This document shows positions 27,301 through 34,940 of a stretch of DNA of 64,000 nucleotides, in pieces. The stretch covers positions 3,162,001 through 3,226,000 of the forward strand of contig OZ245729.1 of assembly GCA_965227215.1 (NCBI GenBank). Direction: 5' to 3'. The stretch is from Gracilimonas sp965227215 (GTDB lineage: Bacteria; Bacteroidota; Rhodothermia; Balneolales; Balneolaceae). The notes beneath the pieces were generated by a model, which saw nothing but the letters and a program-made list of their open reading frames with translations, had not been told where the DNA came from and made no database searches. Position 1 is the stretch's first letter; every line of letters begins with the position of its first letter. A program made the translations under genes and the position numbers.

Positions 27301-28879
27301 AGCCAACAGCGTTATCCGAACGATCTCCCCAGGTTGCTACCGAGGTGCCATCGCCGGGTTGATTAGCTACGAGATCACCATTCACATCCTGCGCATCAAA
27401 ATGGAAAACAGGATTGGCTAAATCGGTAGATAAATCAGTGAGGGTAGTGACAATATTGATATCTCTCGTCTCAGTGTTACTATCATTATTTCCATCATTC
27501 ACTGTAAATGAGATAGTTCGCGTGCTTTGGTCCGGGGTTGAACCATTGGTATTCTCATACGTCACATCACGCAATGCGGCCTGGTATTGAGCTAAAGTAG
27601 CAGAGCCGGATAGAGATAAAATACCTGTTCCTGAGTTCCAGCTGCCGGTTATCCCATTCTGATCGGTAAAGTCGAGCACATCTTCCGAAGCATTATAATT
27701 GCCGGTAATTTCAACATCAGCACTGGAAATAGTTGTAGAAAATGGATGGTCGACCGTGATAGCGGAAGTCACAAAAACAGCCGATCCACCTGCAAAAAAG
27801 TTTTGTGGGGTAGATTCAATATCTGCAAGCACCGGTGGTTCGGGAATTTCAGAGATAAAACTTCCCGGCGTGTTTTGATTATTATACTCAGTGGAAATCC
27901 AGTCGGCTGAACGGGCAACATTTGAAATCCGTACTTCGTCCATCATCCCGTCGAACTGGTAGCTGCCACTGGAGAGGGTAAGGTTGTCTCCATTGGGGGT
28001 AAAGTTGAAGGCTGTCCCGTTGGTTACATCCTGGGCTCCATCAATATATATGGTGCGGCCATTGGTGCTACTGTTGGTGAAGGTGACGTAATAGTCCTGC
28101 CCATCATTCATGGCACTTCCGTCAAAAGCAGTTCCATCGTCGTTTACAGTAATATTGTTGAAATAATAGACGGCATAAGAGCTATTGTAAGCTCCTTTAG
28201 TAACCAAATCCGGACCTACAGAATTAAGGTTAGATCCATTCATCCAGAATGAGATGGTTATATCCCCGGTTATTTCAATTGAGGGATCATGGGGTATCGT
28301 GATCACGTCATTTGCATTGCCGGCATTAAAATCTCGTCCGTCCCCGATAATCCCGTTTACAACACTGGTACCGCTGGAGCTTCCATCATTGCCATTCGAG
28401 GTTGCATCACTTAAATCACTATCCAGGTGAAGCACCATCTGGTAACCGGAATCCCAGGTAGTGTTTACAGACTGATCAGTAGATTGACCGGAATTGCCAT
28501 AATAGATAAAGAATTCTGTATCAGAAGTGGCATTAAGGGTAGGGAACCGGACCCAGAACAAAATCTCTCCGGTTGTAGCGTTATATGATTCCAGCTCATG
28601 ATCAAGCAGGGTAGAACCGTCAGAAGAAGTGAATACAATGTCGTAACCGTTTACATTTTCAACATCTCCGCCATTACCGGTGGTTCTGAAATCATTATCA
28701 GTGAGGGAAATGAGGACCGGGAAATCAGTAAGGTTGGTCGTCCCGGAAACCTGCCCGTTGTTCACAGCAAACTTCTTACGATGAGAATAACCCGGAACCT
28801 GTGCGAATAACGATTCCATACCTATAAGTGCTATAAGCAGGGTTAATAGTCCGATATGTGTGCTGCTGATGATTTTCAC
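21308..28879 (-). CDS. Giant secreted adhesin-like protein with T9SS type A sorting domain
   Basis: 2523 residues. A signal peptide (about 1-26) is followed by a DUF2341 domain (about 40-125) and a LamG/concanavalin-like domain (about 145-335). Four cadherin-like repeats of about 120 residues come next, each with SEDVLDF/GITGSWNS and VTYEN motifs; a second LamG-like domain sits between repeats 1 and 2 and a third after repeat 4. Then there are Ig/invasin-like Big_1 domains (ITVQTKDAYGNNV), and a module with GKNLIANT, RGWRMLASP and GSNPGDTLQPN. The C-terminus has YPNPFNPTT, LEVFDILGRKV and SGIYLYR, the T9SS type A sorting signal that directs outer-membrane export and surface attachment or release. 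Likely a surface adhesin or carbohydrate-binding protein. The last 560 residues are related to the neighbouring gene. Confidence 0.88.
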   Translation of the reverse strand: MKIISSTHIGLLTLLIALIGMESLFAQVPGYSHRKKFAVNNGQVSGTTNLTDFPVLISLTDNDFRTTGNGGDVENVNGYDIVFTSSDGSTLLDHELESYNATTGEILFWVRFPTLNATSDTEFFIYYGNSGQSTDQSVNTTWDSGYQMVLHLDSDLSDATSNGNDGSSSGTSVVNGIIGDGRDFNAGNANDVITIPHDPSIEITGDITISFWMNGSNLNSVGPDLVTKGAYNSSYAVYYFNNITVNDDGTAFDGSAMNDGQDYYVTFTNSSTNGRTIYIDGAQDVTNGTAFNFTPNGDNLTLSSGSYQFDGMMDEVRISNVARSADWISTEYNNQNTPGSFISEIPEPPVLADIESTPQNFFAGGSAVFVTSAITVDHPFSTTISSADVEITGNYNASEDVLDFTDQNGITGSWNSGTGILSLSGSATLAQYQAALRDVTYENTNGSTPDQSTRTISFTVNDGNNDSNTETRDINIVTTLTDLSTDLANPVFHFDAQDVNGDLVANQPGDGTSVATWGDRSDNAVGSGTDLSATNGTAAQQPIFDSNYFGERGGILWDGANDNLDPPNNALLNTGSYDEKSFAVVFRTGASVAGLQVIYEQGGGTRGYQISIKDGNAYAFVWNNNEWSAGNQYKSIDLGAVQPNESYIIVASHDATAGTLVNRTWAARINDGSTTSLNNVDVQQAHGGGAIIGEENGTRDPVTTGNNPAGTNNFTGYIGEFVSWNTALNGGQMASVYDFLCDKWCNEPSVLAAIEGTDLDYSEGDSPTAITSSLTVSDSDNTILDSAKVTISSNFTPSEDVLDFTPTGNITGSFNGTTGVLLLTGQDSPANYQTALRSVTYENTNTTDPSTALRTVDFEVYDWDDVSNTVSRNVNVIAVNSSPTLSGISGPTLTYTEGTGAVSGGAAYNAVITDNDDTNMESATVAITNNYTLGEDELGFTNQLGITGSWNSTTGILTLTGSASKADYATALENVTYENLSSDPVEITRTFSFTVNDGDANSNTETRDLDIVAVNSPPELSGIESSALNYDNAPIEITSSLLVSDPDNTMLDSAFVLISQNFKPSEDSLLFADIFGITGTYDDSNGRLKLVGNNSLGDYETALRTVEYKNFATIPTGPEREISFVAHDGALASDTVSRIIEVNAVEAISGLEVWLRADAGVVTSGSQVVTWQDQSGNGNHFTGVADAGTRPTTVSSSAPLNNQPSINFAGNGDHFEDSDGENYINGSTEFTIFMVYKSDQTNTDRGLFNAQVPNNADEFLTFRYDASGANNNGAFTNVVKTGILANDTDNQLESFSDIQATAGQIFSFQWQSGNTYDIFIDGILNNPSAAGPPPTGTLSNATTAIVGKGAKDDPNTANQSWDGEIAEFIYYDRLLSQAERENVEDYLSDKYSLSIRKITAAENGEDISADDANTTYTTLTGPIIKEGFAGELSAGGTFVLDAPSGFEWNTGATPSVSTSAVYGGTTTLAVSFTSITSSQVTFTVNTASSSNPGEIDISGLQVRPTTGLLPNSGNITNSGTTGLGGGTNYGSLSMVAGALDSLVITQQPSSTNVNTAISPAVRVQLTDQFGNSVNQSGVSVDMALTSGTGTLSGTTTQLANSLGIADFSDLEIDDVGTKQLTASSSGLDDAVSSNFNIVNAGVLTGFKVERVPSGNISPKVAGQNFNIKITAIDGSGTTVTTFNGTVVITSSCDMGTGQGTTPAFSSGVLSSQTVSITSVGNCTITATNSSGSESGVSNSFAVSPGAPDETETTITASPTVILNDGVSTSTITVQTKDAYGNNVTTGGATGTLNTDEGSISGVTDNSDGTYTATLTSSTSTVVATITGTLNGNNITDNAQVEFASFSHIWESQLGSVSVASNYYDPDNWNVNSVPNASSVVLIPANPAVGNEFPVVNITDTEIAALSIEASAELNVSGGVNFIVSGDVTGNGEMLGSNNDSLTIGGDLNIPTFTLGNIIFNGSSDQTIESPHTFVNLEVDNPGTVEITDNFTVTGSLTLTNGELLIPSGKNLIANTQSYGSGVLRFQRKISGVRGWRMLASPVSSTIGDFLDGTLTQGYNGATYSTGSNPGDTLQPNVLWYLEDYDTNEQGLPATDNDRLRAPSNITNSLVSGRGYWVYFFGDIAADPLYNDPLPDTLDVAGQEFGVGSTEVDFGVTYTPEADSGWNFVGNPFGAAINWNNASNWTKTNIESTIYIWDPAANSGNGEFLTWNGSTGSLGSGIIPAFQGFWVKANAPAPELKVKKTAKTTGGNFLRKEALPVQQEFEGAPPVLELKAKGNGLTKVTHVMLSQNGTTGKDPQDALRLLPFSDSHIEFYSTLDDGTELVINNRSSNFIHRQNIPLHFQAYMGGQVAAGSYTLSWPGLRNVPEEWMVILFDRETGQEINLREQQEYIFTYNSKKKLKQAQPTSGSPALKKNKSSSRFLLRITTEEIEANIPEEVYLYQNYPNPFNPTTTIPFGLTEETEVTLEVFDILGRKVQTLISEKLPAGTYNIPFRAGSLASGIYLYRVITNQKVMTNKMVLIK

Positions 28880-28906
28880 ACTACTTTTTTAGACTGATTT
28901 TACGAG

Positions 28907-28914
28907 CAAATATA
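28907..28914 (-). promoter_or_regulatory. TAnnTTTG -7 box before the giant adhesin gene
   Basis: The minus strand reads TATATTTG, an exact match to the Bacteroidota -7 consensus, 27 bases before the ATG at 28879. A weak TTTAG lies at about -33. This predicts a leader of about 20 bases. Confidence 0.5.
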
Positions 28915-28992
28915 GGTATTGGATTTCTAAACTTGGGAATGATTAGCCATTTCTAACCCGCATGAAAATAATCTATAACAAGTAGAGAAGCA

Positions 28993-31900
28993 CTACTTAA
29001 TCAGCGTCATTTTCTTTGTGAAAACCCCGTTCTTGGTTACTAACCGATAGAGATAAATACCACTTGAGAAGCGAGAGGCATCCCAGGTGAAAACATGAGT
29101 TCCGGCTTGTAATTCACCTTCAACAAGGGTCGCGATTTTACGCCCCAGGATGTCAAATACTTCGAGATTGGTATAACTACGCAGGGGAAGGTCGAACTGA
29201 ATTTTAGTGGTTGGGTTAAAGGGGTTCGGATAGTTTTGTTCCAATTGGAAGTCTGAGGGAAGGTCTCCTGCATCAGCACCGGGGTCTATTCTAAGTATAA
29301 ACCGGGCATTGTCAGGATTTGCTTTACTTCGGATTTTGGTTCTGGATGAGGTGCTGTTATTTGCAGCTTTCTTTTCGGATTGCCCAACATGATTGAAAAT
29401 ATAAGATGGTTGTTGTACCAGACTGATTTCTTTAGATAGTTTTTTGTCAAAAAGGCTGATCGTCCAACCATCGGGGATGTGAGATGCTTTTTGTAGCTTT
29501 AAATACATGTTCGTTGAAACAGATAATCCATTCTCAAAGGCTTCTATCTGCAGTGGAATTTCAATAGGAATTCCAAAACGACGGGGTAGGTTATTAATAG
29601 CGTATTTATCTCCGGTTGCAGAGATTGAAGACAATTCAATGTAGTCGTTTATCCCTGAAAAAGGATTTAGACGGTAACCATCCAAAGGGTCTTTCCCATA
29701 GTTGGCCGATTCGGTAAACATAAAGTGAGCAGATACTTCCCGGTTTTCCTCATCCACAAGGCGTATAGAAAACGTGGGGTGGTGGTTTCTGGCTGGTTTT
29801 GAGATAGTTTTACCTACGTAAGTTCCTCCGGTGGTTTTTGCGTCTTCTTCCACAATCAGTGATGGTGAAGAAGCATTCGCTTTCACCCAAAAACCTTGAA
29901 AAGGAGCTATCAATCCATCGCTCAAATCTCCGGTGGTCCCATTCCATGTTAAAAACTGGTTAGAGCTGTAATCCCAAATGTAGATGGTCTGGTCAATGTT
30001 TGCTTTAGTCCATGAGCCAGCATCGTCCCAATCGATAGTGGCTGCATAAGGATTACCAACCAAATTCCATCCGGAGTCGGCAGAGGGAGTGTAAGTAACA
30101 CCAAAATCTACCGGACCTTCGTTCTCCTGTCCCTCAACATCCAGTGTAAGCGGGAGCGGAAACACGTCATTGTAATTCGGATCTGCATCGATATCCCCAA
30201 AAATGTAGGTGAATAGACCCAGGCCTTCACTGATGCTGTTCGAAGCATTCGAAGGGGCTCTCCAGCGCTGATTATCCGTTCCGGGATATGTTTCATCATA
30301 ATAAAGTACGTTAGGCTGAAGGGTGTCACCGGGATTTGAACCGGTAGAATAATAGGCTCCGGGATAGCCCTGGGTAACCGTTTTATCCAATAAATCATCA
30401 AAGTCGGTTTGAAGCGGGGAGGAGAGTAAGCGCCAACCTTTGGACCCACTGATTGTGTTTTTCATTCTCAACTTTCCGGCCCCAATGGTTTTGGTATTGG
30501 CAATCAGGTTATTACCTGATTCAATTATAAATGTACCCGAAGAAAGTGATAGCGTACCCTGCACTTCGAGGTTCGCATCTATTGTAACCCCGGAGGTATT
30601 ATCAATGGTTAAGTTGTTTACCCTCTTAGGGAGTCCGTCTCCTGTGATTTGAGCCGTGTTTCCGTTATAGGTATAAGAGCCATTTCTTCTAAATGTACGG
30701 ATCGAGGTTTGCACATTCCCTGTTGATCCCGATTTGGAAATACCTTCCGGTGAGCCAATTTCTAAAGTTCCGTTGGTTACCCTGAATTCTCCGGAACCGG
30801 TAATAACTTTTTCTCCAACGGTTAAAACCCCATTGGTATGAACCCGCAAAAGAGCTCCACCGAGTATTTCTAATGAGTTCTGATTTACAATAGATTCGTT
30901 AGTGATTATTCGCACATTATCACCATCACCAATAATTATGGTAGCATTATTGGTATTGGATGGATTCGAGGAAGCCGCAGACCCATCATGTCCGGTAGTT
31001 GACCAGGTTGTGTTATTATCCCAACGTCCGTTTTTGCGCGAATAAAAGATGGCAGCGCTGCTTTTACTGAATCTTTTTATATGATCATTGGATAATTCCC
31101 CGCCATCTGTGCTTTCGAGGTTGTTCATGATAATTCGGTACTCCACATCTTCAAGGATGGTACCTATTGAAAGAGTTACCTGCCGGCTGTTGCCACCGGT
31201 ATTCAGGGACGCACTGTTAACCGACACAGCGTTGGAATTACTAACCTGTTCAACCTCATAATTGGAAACATTTTCAGCCAGAGATTCAACCATGGCTTTG
31301 TTAAAGGTAATCAGTACGGTATTAGCATCAGGTGCTGTTGCCGAAACGGCGAATGGTGACGGGCTCTGCACATTGTCAGATCCCTCGCCATTTACTTCGC
31401 CCTGAACATCCAGCTGGTCATCATCCTGTACATTTACGGAGCCACCTTCATTTACGGTTAAATCTCCCTCCACAGTAACTACATTTTCAGACCCCCCATC
31501 GGTTTGGAAGGTAGCTCCAGAATCGACGACTACATCATTAAACGTGATGTTGTTACCGTTGGTAGTAATGGTTTGGGTGCTATCGCCGCTAAAGGTTACG
31601 GTACTGGAATCTGCGTTAAAGTTACTTCCTCCGGTAACTTCAAAATCGCCCGACAACTCAAGATTCCCACTTCCCAGCGACATCGAACCACCACTTGTGA
31701 CAGAGGCATTGCCTGCAACATTGATGGTTCCGGTGTCTACATATAGATTACCGTTGCTCGAAAAGTCGGCATTACCATTAATATTTACCGTAGCATCTTG
31801 TACATAGAAAAAACCGGAGCTTCGAACCTGTACATCATCGTTGATATCAACGGTTCCGGTACCCAAATACGCATTACCGTTACTTCTTACATCAAGGGTG

Positions 31901-32730
31901 GAGTTAAAAACCAGTGCACCATTATTCAGATTTAATACACCTCCGCTTCGAACCTCTTGAGGTCCTTCAAATGTCGCATTTCCATCATCTCCGTTAAAAG
32001 TACCGTTTATAGTAGTACTGCCATCAACGTTGAGAGTGGCTGATTCTAAATTAAAAACAGAGTTGTTTCCGACATTCAGATCGCCCGCTACATTGATATT
32101 TCCTGATCCGGCATCAAATCGTTTATTGGAGCTATTAACGGTGAGGTTTCCATTGAAGTTAGCAGTTCCGTTTCCTGTTGAGAATGCCGGCTGAGATGTA
32201 TCTCCACCGGTAAGAGAAACGTTGGCATTGGTGGTAAAACTGCCTGATGTCATTTCCACATACCGGTTCACATTAGAGCCCCAGTCTATAACAGTTCCGG
32301 TGTGGTTTACTGTTCCCCCGTCAATATGCAACGAACCTCCGTTTCCGTTAAACTCAATCTCGTTGGTGACGGTTAAATTTCCACCGGATATAACAGTGAG
32401 GGATGTGATTCCCGCCCCGGGGTAGTAACTCCCCAATTGGATTGTGTTCACGGTAGCCGAAGTATTGAGGATGGGCTTATTGGTCTGATTGGTAATTACA
32501 GCCCTTGATCCAGAACCGGGAACTCCATTATCCCAGTTCGAGGCATTATTCCAGTCGCTGTTTACAGAACCGGTCCAAGTTGTGGTTTGGGCAAATGCAG
32601 TAATGGCACCCATGCTGAAAAACAACATGCTAACAAATAGAATGAGTAAATATGCCCTGTCCTTAATCAACTGAATCCTAATATTCTCTATATAACCATT
32701 ATCGTCTAAAAATAACTTTTTGTTAAGCAT
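28993..32730 (-). CDS. Large secreted beta-helix-like protein with T9SS type A sorting domain
   Basis: 1245 residues. The N-terminus is unusually long: about 25 polar residues precede the hydrophobic segment (AYLLILFVSMLFF), and cleavage is likely after AFA near residue 48. Residues about 50-460 form many short repeats (GNLTV, GTVNHTG, GNADFSSNGNLYVDTGTINVAG) that predict a right-handed beta-helix. An Ig-like SbsA/Big_5 domain (about 465-560: TVLITFNKAMVE) follows. Then comes a module with KGWRLLSSP and GSNPGDTLQPN that is shared with the 2523-residue neighbour. The end (YPNPFNPTTKIQF, LEVFDILGRKI, SGIYLYR) is a T9SS type A signal. Probable surface adhesin; substrate unknown. Confidence 0.87.
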   Translation of the reverse strand: MLNKKLFLDDNGYIENIRIQLIKDRAYLLILFVSMLFFSMGAITAFAQTTTWTGSVNSDWNNASNWDNGVPGSGSRAVITNQTNKPILNTSATVNTIQLGSYYPGAGITSLTVISGGNLTVTNEIEFNGNGGSLHIDGGTVNHTGTVIDWGSNVNRYVEMTSGSFTTNANVSLTGGDTSQPAFSTGNGTANFNGNLTVNSSNKRFDAGSGNINVAGDLNVGNNSVFNLESATLNVDGSTTINGTFNGDDGNATFEGPQEVRSGGVLNLNNGALVFNSTLDVRSNGNAYLGTGTVDINDDVQVRSSGFFYVQDATVNINGNADFSSNGNLYVDTGTINVAGNASVTSGGSMSLGSGNLELSGDFEVTGGSNFNADSSTVTFSGDSTQTITTNGNNITFNDVVVDSGATFQTDGGSENVVTVEGDLTVNEGGSVNVQDDDQLDVQGEVNGEGSDNVQSPSPFAVSATAPDANTVLITFNKAMVESLAENVSNYEVEQVSNSNAVSVNSASLNTGGNSRQVTLSIGTILEDVEYRIIMNNLESTDGGELSNDHIKRFSKSSAAIFYSRKNGRWDNNTTWSTTGHDGSAASSNPSNTNNATIIIGDGDNVRIITNESIVNQNSLEILGGALLRVHTNGVLTVGEKVITGSGEFRVTNGTLEIGSPEGISKSGSTGNVQTSIRTFRRNGSYTYNGNTAQITGDGLPKRVNNLTIDNTSGVTIDANLEVQGTLSLSSGTFIIESGNNLIANTKTIGAGKLRMKNTISGSKGWRLLSSPLQTDFDDLLDKTVTQGYPGAYYSTGSNPGDTLQPNVLYYDETYPGTDNQRWRAPSNASNSISEGLGLFTYIFGDIDADPNYNDVFPLPLTLDVEGQENEGPVDFGVTYTPSADSGWNLVGNPYAATIDWDDAGSWTKANIDQTIYIWDYSSNQFLTWNGTTGDLSDGLIAPFQGFWVKANASSPSLIVEEDAKTTGGTYVGKTISKPARNHHPTFSIRLVDEENREVSAHFMFTESANYGKDPLDGYRLNPFSGINDYIELSSISATGDKYAINNLPRRFGIPIEIPLQIEAFENGLSVSTNMYLKLQKASHIPDGWTISLFDKKLSKEISLVQQPSYIFNHVGQSEKKAANNSTSSRTKIRSKANPDNARFILRIDPGADAGDLPSDFQLEQNYPNPFNPTTKIQFDLPLRSYTNLEVFDILGRKIATLVEGELQAGTHVFTWDASRFSSGIYLYRLVTKNGVFTKKMTLIK

Positions 32731-32829
32731 TCAAGCAGTTAATTCTCGTTAATTAACAGACTCTAATAATGATTATGCAGATGTAAATTAACTTTTCTTA
32801 TTTTGGGTGAAATTGAATCAAGTTTACGT

Positions 32830-33531
32830 ATGAAAGGAATTATTCTTGCAGGTGGAACCGGCTCCCGGCTATACCCTTTAACAAAGGTTACGAACAAACA
32901 TTTACTCCCGATTGGTGATAAACCGATGATTTATCATCCTATTGAGAAACTTACTGGGGTTGGCATTGAAGAAATCCTGATTGTGACAGGTACCGAACAC
33001 ATGGGAGACGTGGTGAACTTACTCGGTTCCGGTAAAGATTTTGGTTGCCGGTTTACCTATAAAGTGCAGGATGAAGCCGGGGGAATTGCTCAGGCTCTGG
33101 GACTTGCAGAGAATTTTGCCGGGGATGAACCGGTAGTGGTAATTCTGGGAGATAATATTTTTGAAAGCTCACTAAAGAAAGCTGTGGAAAATTACGATGG
33201 CACCGGCGCACAGATTCTCATTAAGGAAGTACCCGATCCCAAGCGGTACGGGGTGGCTGAGTTAGATGGAGATGAAGTTCGATCGATCGAAGAAAAGCCG
33301 GAGCAGCCAAAATCAAATTATGCGGTTACCGGTGTGTATTTCTATGACTCCAAAGTGTTTGATTGTATCAAAAATTTGAAACCATCGGGTCGGGGAGAGC
33401 TTGAAATCACGGATGTAAATAACTTCTACATCCAAAAAGGTGAAATGAAAAGTTCGGTTATGGAAGGCTGGTGGACCGATGCCGGAACCCCTGAGTCGTA
33501 CCGGATTGCGAATGAATTGGTAAGAGGATAA
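32830..33531 (+). CDS. rmlA: Glucose-1-phosphate thymidylyltransferase, short form
   Basis: Makes dTDP-glucose from dTTP and glucose 1-phosphate, the first step of dTDP-rhamnose synthesis. I use the ATG at 32830, where the nucleotide-binding motif GIILAGGTGSRLYPLT begins at once, and not the TTG 27 bases upstream. The protein is 233 residues, shorter than the roughly 290-residue classical RmlA; the C-terminal tetramer-contact part is missing, as in the short nucleotidyltransferase subgroup. LGDNIFE and EEKPEQPKSNYAVTGVYFYD are typical. It is first in the order A-D-C-B; rmlD starts 2 bases after its stop. The specificity for dTTP is inferred from the neighbours. Confidence 0.85.
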   Translation: MKGIILAGGTGSRLYPLTKVTNKHLLPIGDKPMIYHPIEKLTGVGIEEILIVTGTEHMGDVVNLLGSGKDFGCRFTYKVQDEAGGIAQALGLAENFAGDEPVVVILGDNIFESSLKKAVENYDGTGAQILIKEVPDPKRYGVAELDGDEVRSIEEKPEQPKSNYAVTGVYFYDSKVFDCIKNLKPSGRGELEITDVNNFYIQKGEMKSSVMEGWWTDAGTPESYRIANELVRG

Positions 33532-33533
33532 TC

Positions 33534-34397
33534 ATGCGGATTTTAATTACGGGCGGAAGTGGTCAGCTTGGACAGGAATGGGTGGGATACCTGAACCGAA
33601 AAGAAGTTGAATTCATCTCTTTGCCCTCCGCTGATTTGGATATTACCGATCATGACGATACCAACCGGGTGCTGAGTAACCTTCGCCCGGATCTGATCAT
33701 TAACTGTGCAGCCTACACGAAGGTAGATCAGGCTGAGGATGAGAAGGAAACAGCCCATCAGGTAAATGGAAAAGCGGTTGCAAACCTGGCTCAGTATTGT
33801 GCTAAAAAGAACATTAAGCTCGTGCACTTTTCCACCGATTATGTATTTCCGGGAACGAAAGAAGACATGCAAGAACTTACCGAAGGCTACCCGGAAGATT
33901 ATCCCACAAATCCGGTGAATGCCTATGGGGAATCGAAGCTGGCGGGGGAGAAAGCCATTCTGGAAAGCGAGTGTGATTTTTTGCTCATACGCGTTTCATG
34001 GCTGTGTGGTAAGTATGGCAATAACTTTGTTAAAACGATGCTGAAGCTTGCGGAGGAGCGGGATGAACTGAAGGTGGTAAATGATCAGTTTGGCTGCCCT
34101 ACCTTCACCAGGAATGTAGTGGAGAATTGCTGGGAGCTTATTGAAAAAAAGAAAGAGGGAATCTTTCATCTGACATCCATCGGGAAAATAACCTGGTATG
34201 ATTTTGCTTCTGAGATTTTTAAACAGGCCGGAGTCAGTATCAAGCTGCACCCGGTAGAAAGTTCCGAATTTTCGACCAAAGCAAAACGCCCGGCATTTTC
34301 CCTGTTAAGTACTGAAAAAATTGCTAACATCTCGGGCGTTTCCCTGATTGAATGGGAAGAAGGATTAAAATCAATGTTGGCCGAACTCAAAGTATGA
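33534..34397 (+). CDS. rmlD: dTDP-4-dehydrorhamnose reductase
   Basis: Last step of dTDP-L-rhamnose synthesis: NAD(P)H-dependent reduction of dTDP-4-keto-rhamnose. 287 residues, an extended short-chain dehydrogenase. The Rossmann motif GGSGQLG is at residues 6-12, followed by NCAAYTKVD and STDYVFPG. The catalytic Tyr131 and Lys135 are in YGESKLAGE. It overlaps rmlC by 4 bases (ATGA), so the genes are coupled. Secure. Confidence 0.94.
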   Translation: MRILITGGSGQLGQEWVGYLNRKEVEFISLPSADLDITDHDDTNRVLSNLRPDLIINCAAYTKVDQAEDEKETAHQVNGKAVANLAQYCAKKNIKLVHFSTDYVFPGTKEDMQELTEGYPEDYPTNPVNAYGESKLAGEKAILESECDFLLIRVSWLCGKYGNNFVKTMLKLAEERDELKVVNDQFGCPTFTRNVVENCWELIEKKKEGIFHLTSIGKITWYDFASEIFKQAGVSIKLHPVESSEFSTKAKRPAFSLLSTEKIANISGVSLIEWEEGLKSMLAELKV

Positions 34398-34939
34398 AGA
34401 TTACCGAAACACGCATTCCTGACGTAAAGATTATTGAGCCCCGGGTTTTTGAAGATGACCGGGGATATTTTTTTGAAGCTTTTCGAAAATCAGAGTTAAA
34501 AAAAGCAGGTATTGACGTAGATTTTGTACAGGACAACGTTTCAAAATCCTATAAAAACACCGTTCGGGGGTTACACTATCAAATCGAGAATCCCCAAGAC
34601 AAACTGGTGCAATGTCTGAAGGGATCTATTCTGGATGTCGCTGTAGATCTTCGCCAGGATTCACCTTCCTTCGGTAATTACGTGGCTTTTAAACTCAGTG
34701 ATGTAAGCAAACGCATGTTGTTTATACCAAAAGGTTTTGCCCATGGTTTTTCAGTGCTTTCTGATGAAGCCATAGTTGCCTACAAATGCTCTGATTACTA
34801 CAATGCCGAAGGCGAACGTGGTGTCCGCTGGGATGATCCGCTGATTCGGGTCCACTGGGATGTTGCACGCCCGATTCTTTCCGAAAAAGACCGAACGCTT
34901 CCACTATTTTCATCACTCAAAGAAGAAGACCTATTCTGA
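34394..34939 (+). CDS. rmlC: dTDP-4-dehydrorhamnose 3,5-epimerase
   Basis: Epimerises C3 and C5 of dTDP-4-keto-6-deoxyglucose. The start is the ATG at 34394, overlapping the rmlD stop; this gives 181 residues, the usual size. The cupin fold motifs are present: FFEAFRK, then NVSKSYKNTVRGLHYQ with the catalytic-base His61, and FIPKGFAHGFSVLSDEA. rmlB starts one base after the stop. Secure. Confidence 0.95.
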   Translation: MKITETRIPDVKIIEPRVFEDDRGYFFEAFRKSELKKAGIDVDFVQDNVSKSYKNTVRGLHYQIENPQDKLVQCLKGSILDVAVDLRQDSPSFGNYVAFKLSDVSKRMLFIPKGFAHGFSVLSDEAIVAYKCSDYYNAEGERGVRWDDPLIRVHWDVARPILSEKDRTLPLFSSLKEEDLF

Positions 34940-34940
34940 T

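Noticed and set aside
21308..32730. Many long open frames on the plus strand inside the giant adhesin genes
   Set aside because: They are antisense shadows of Ser/Thr/Gly-rich repeats; none has a start context or family.
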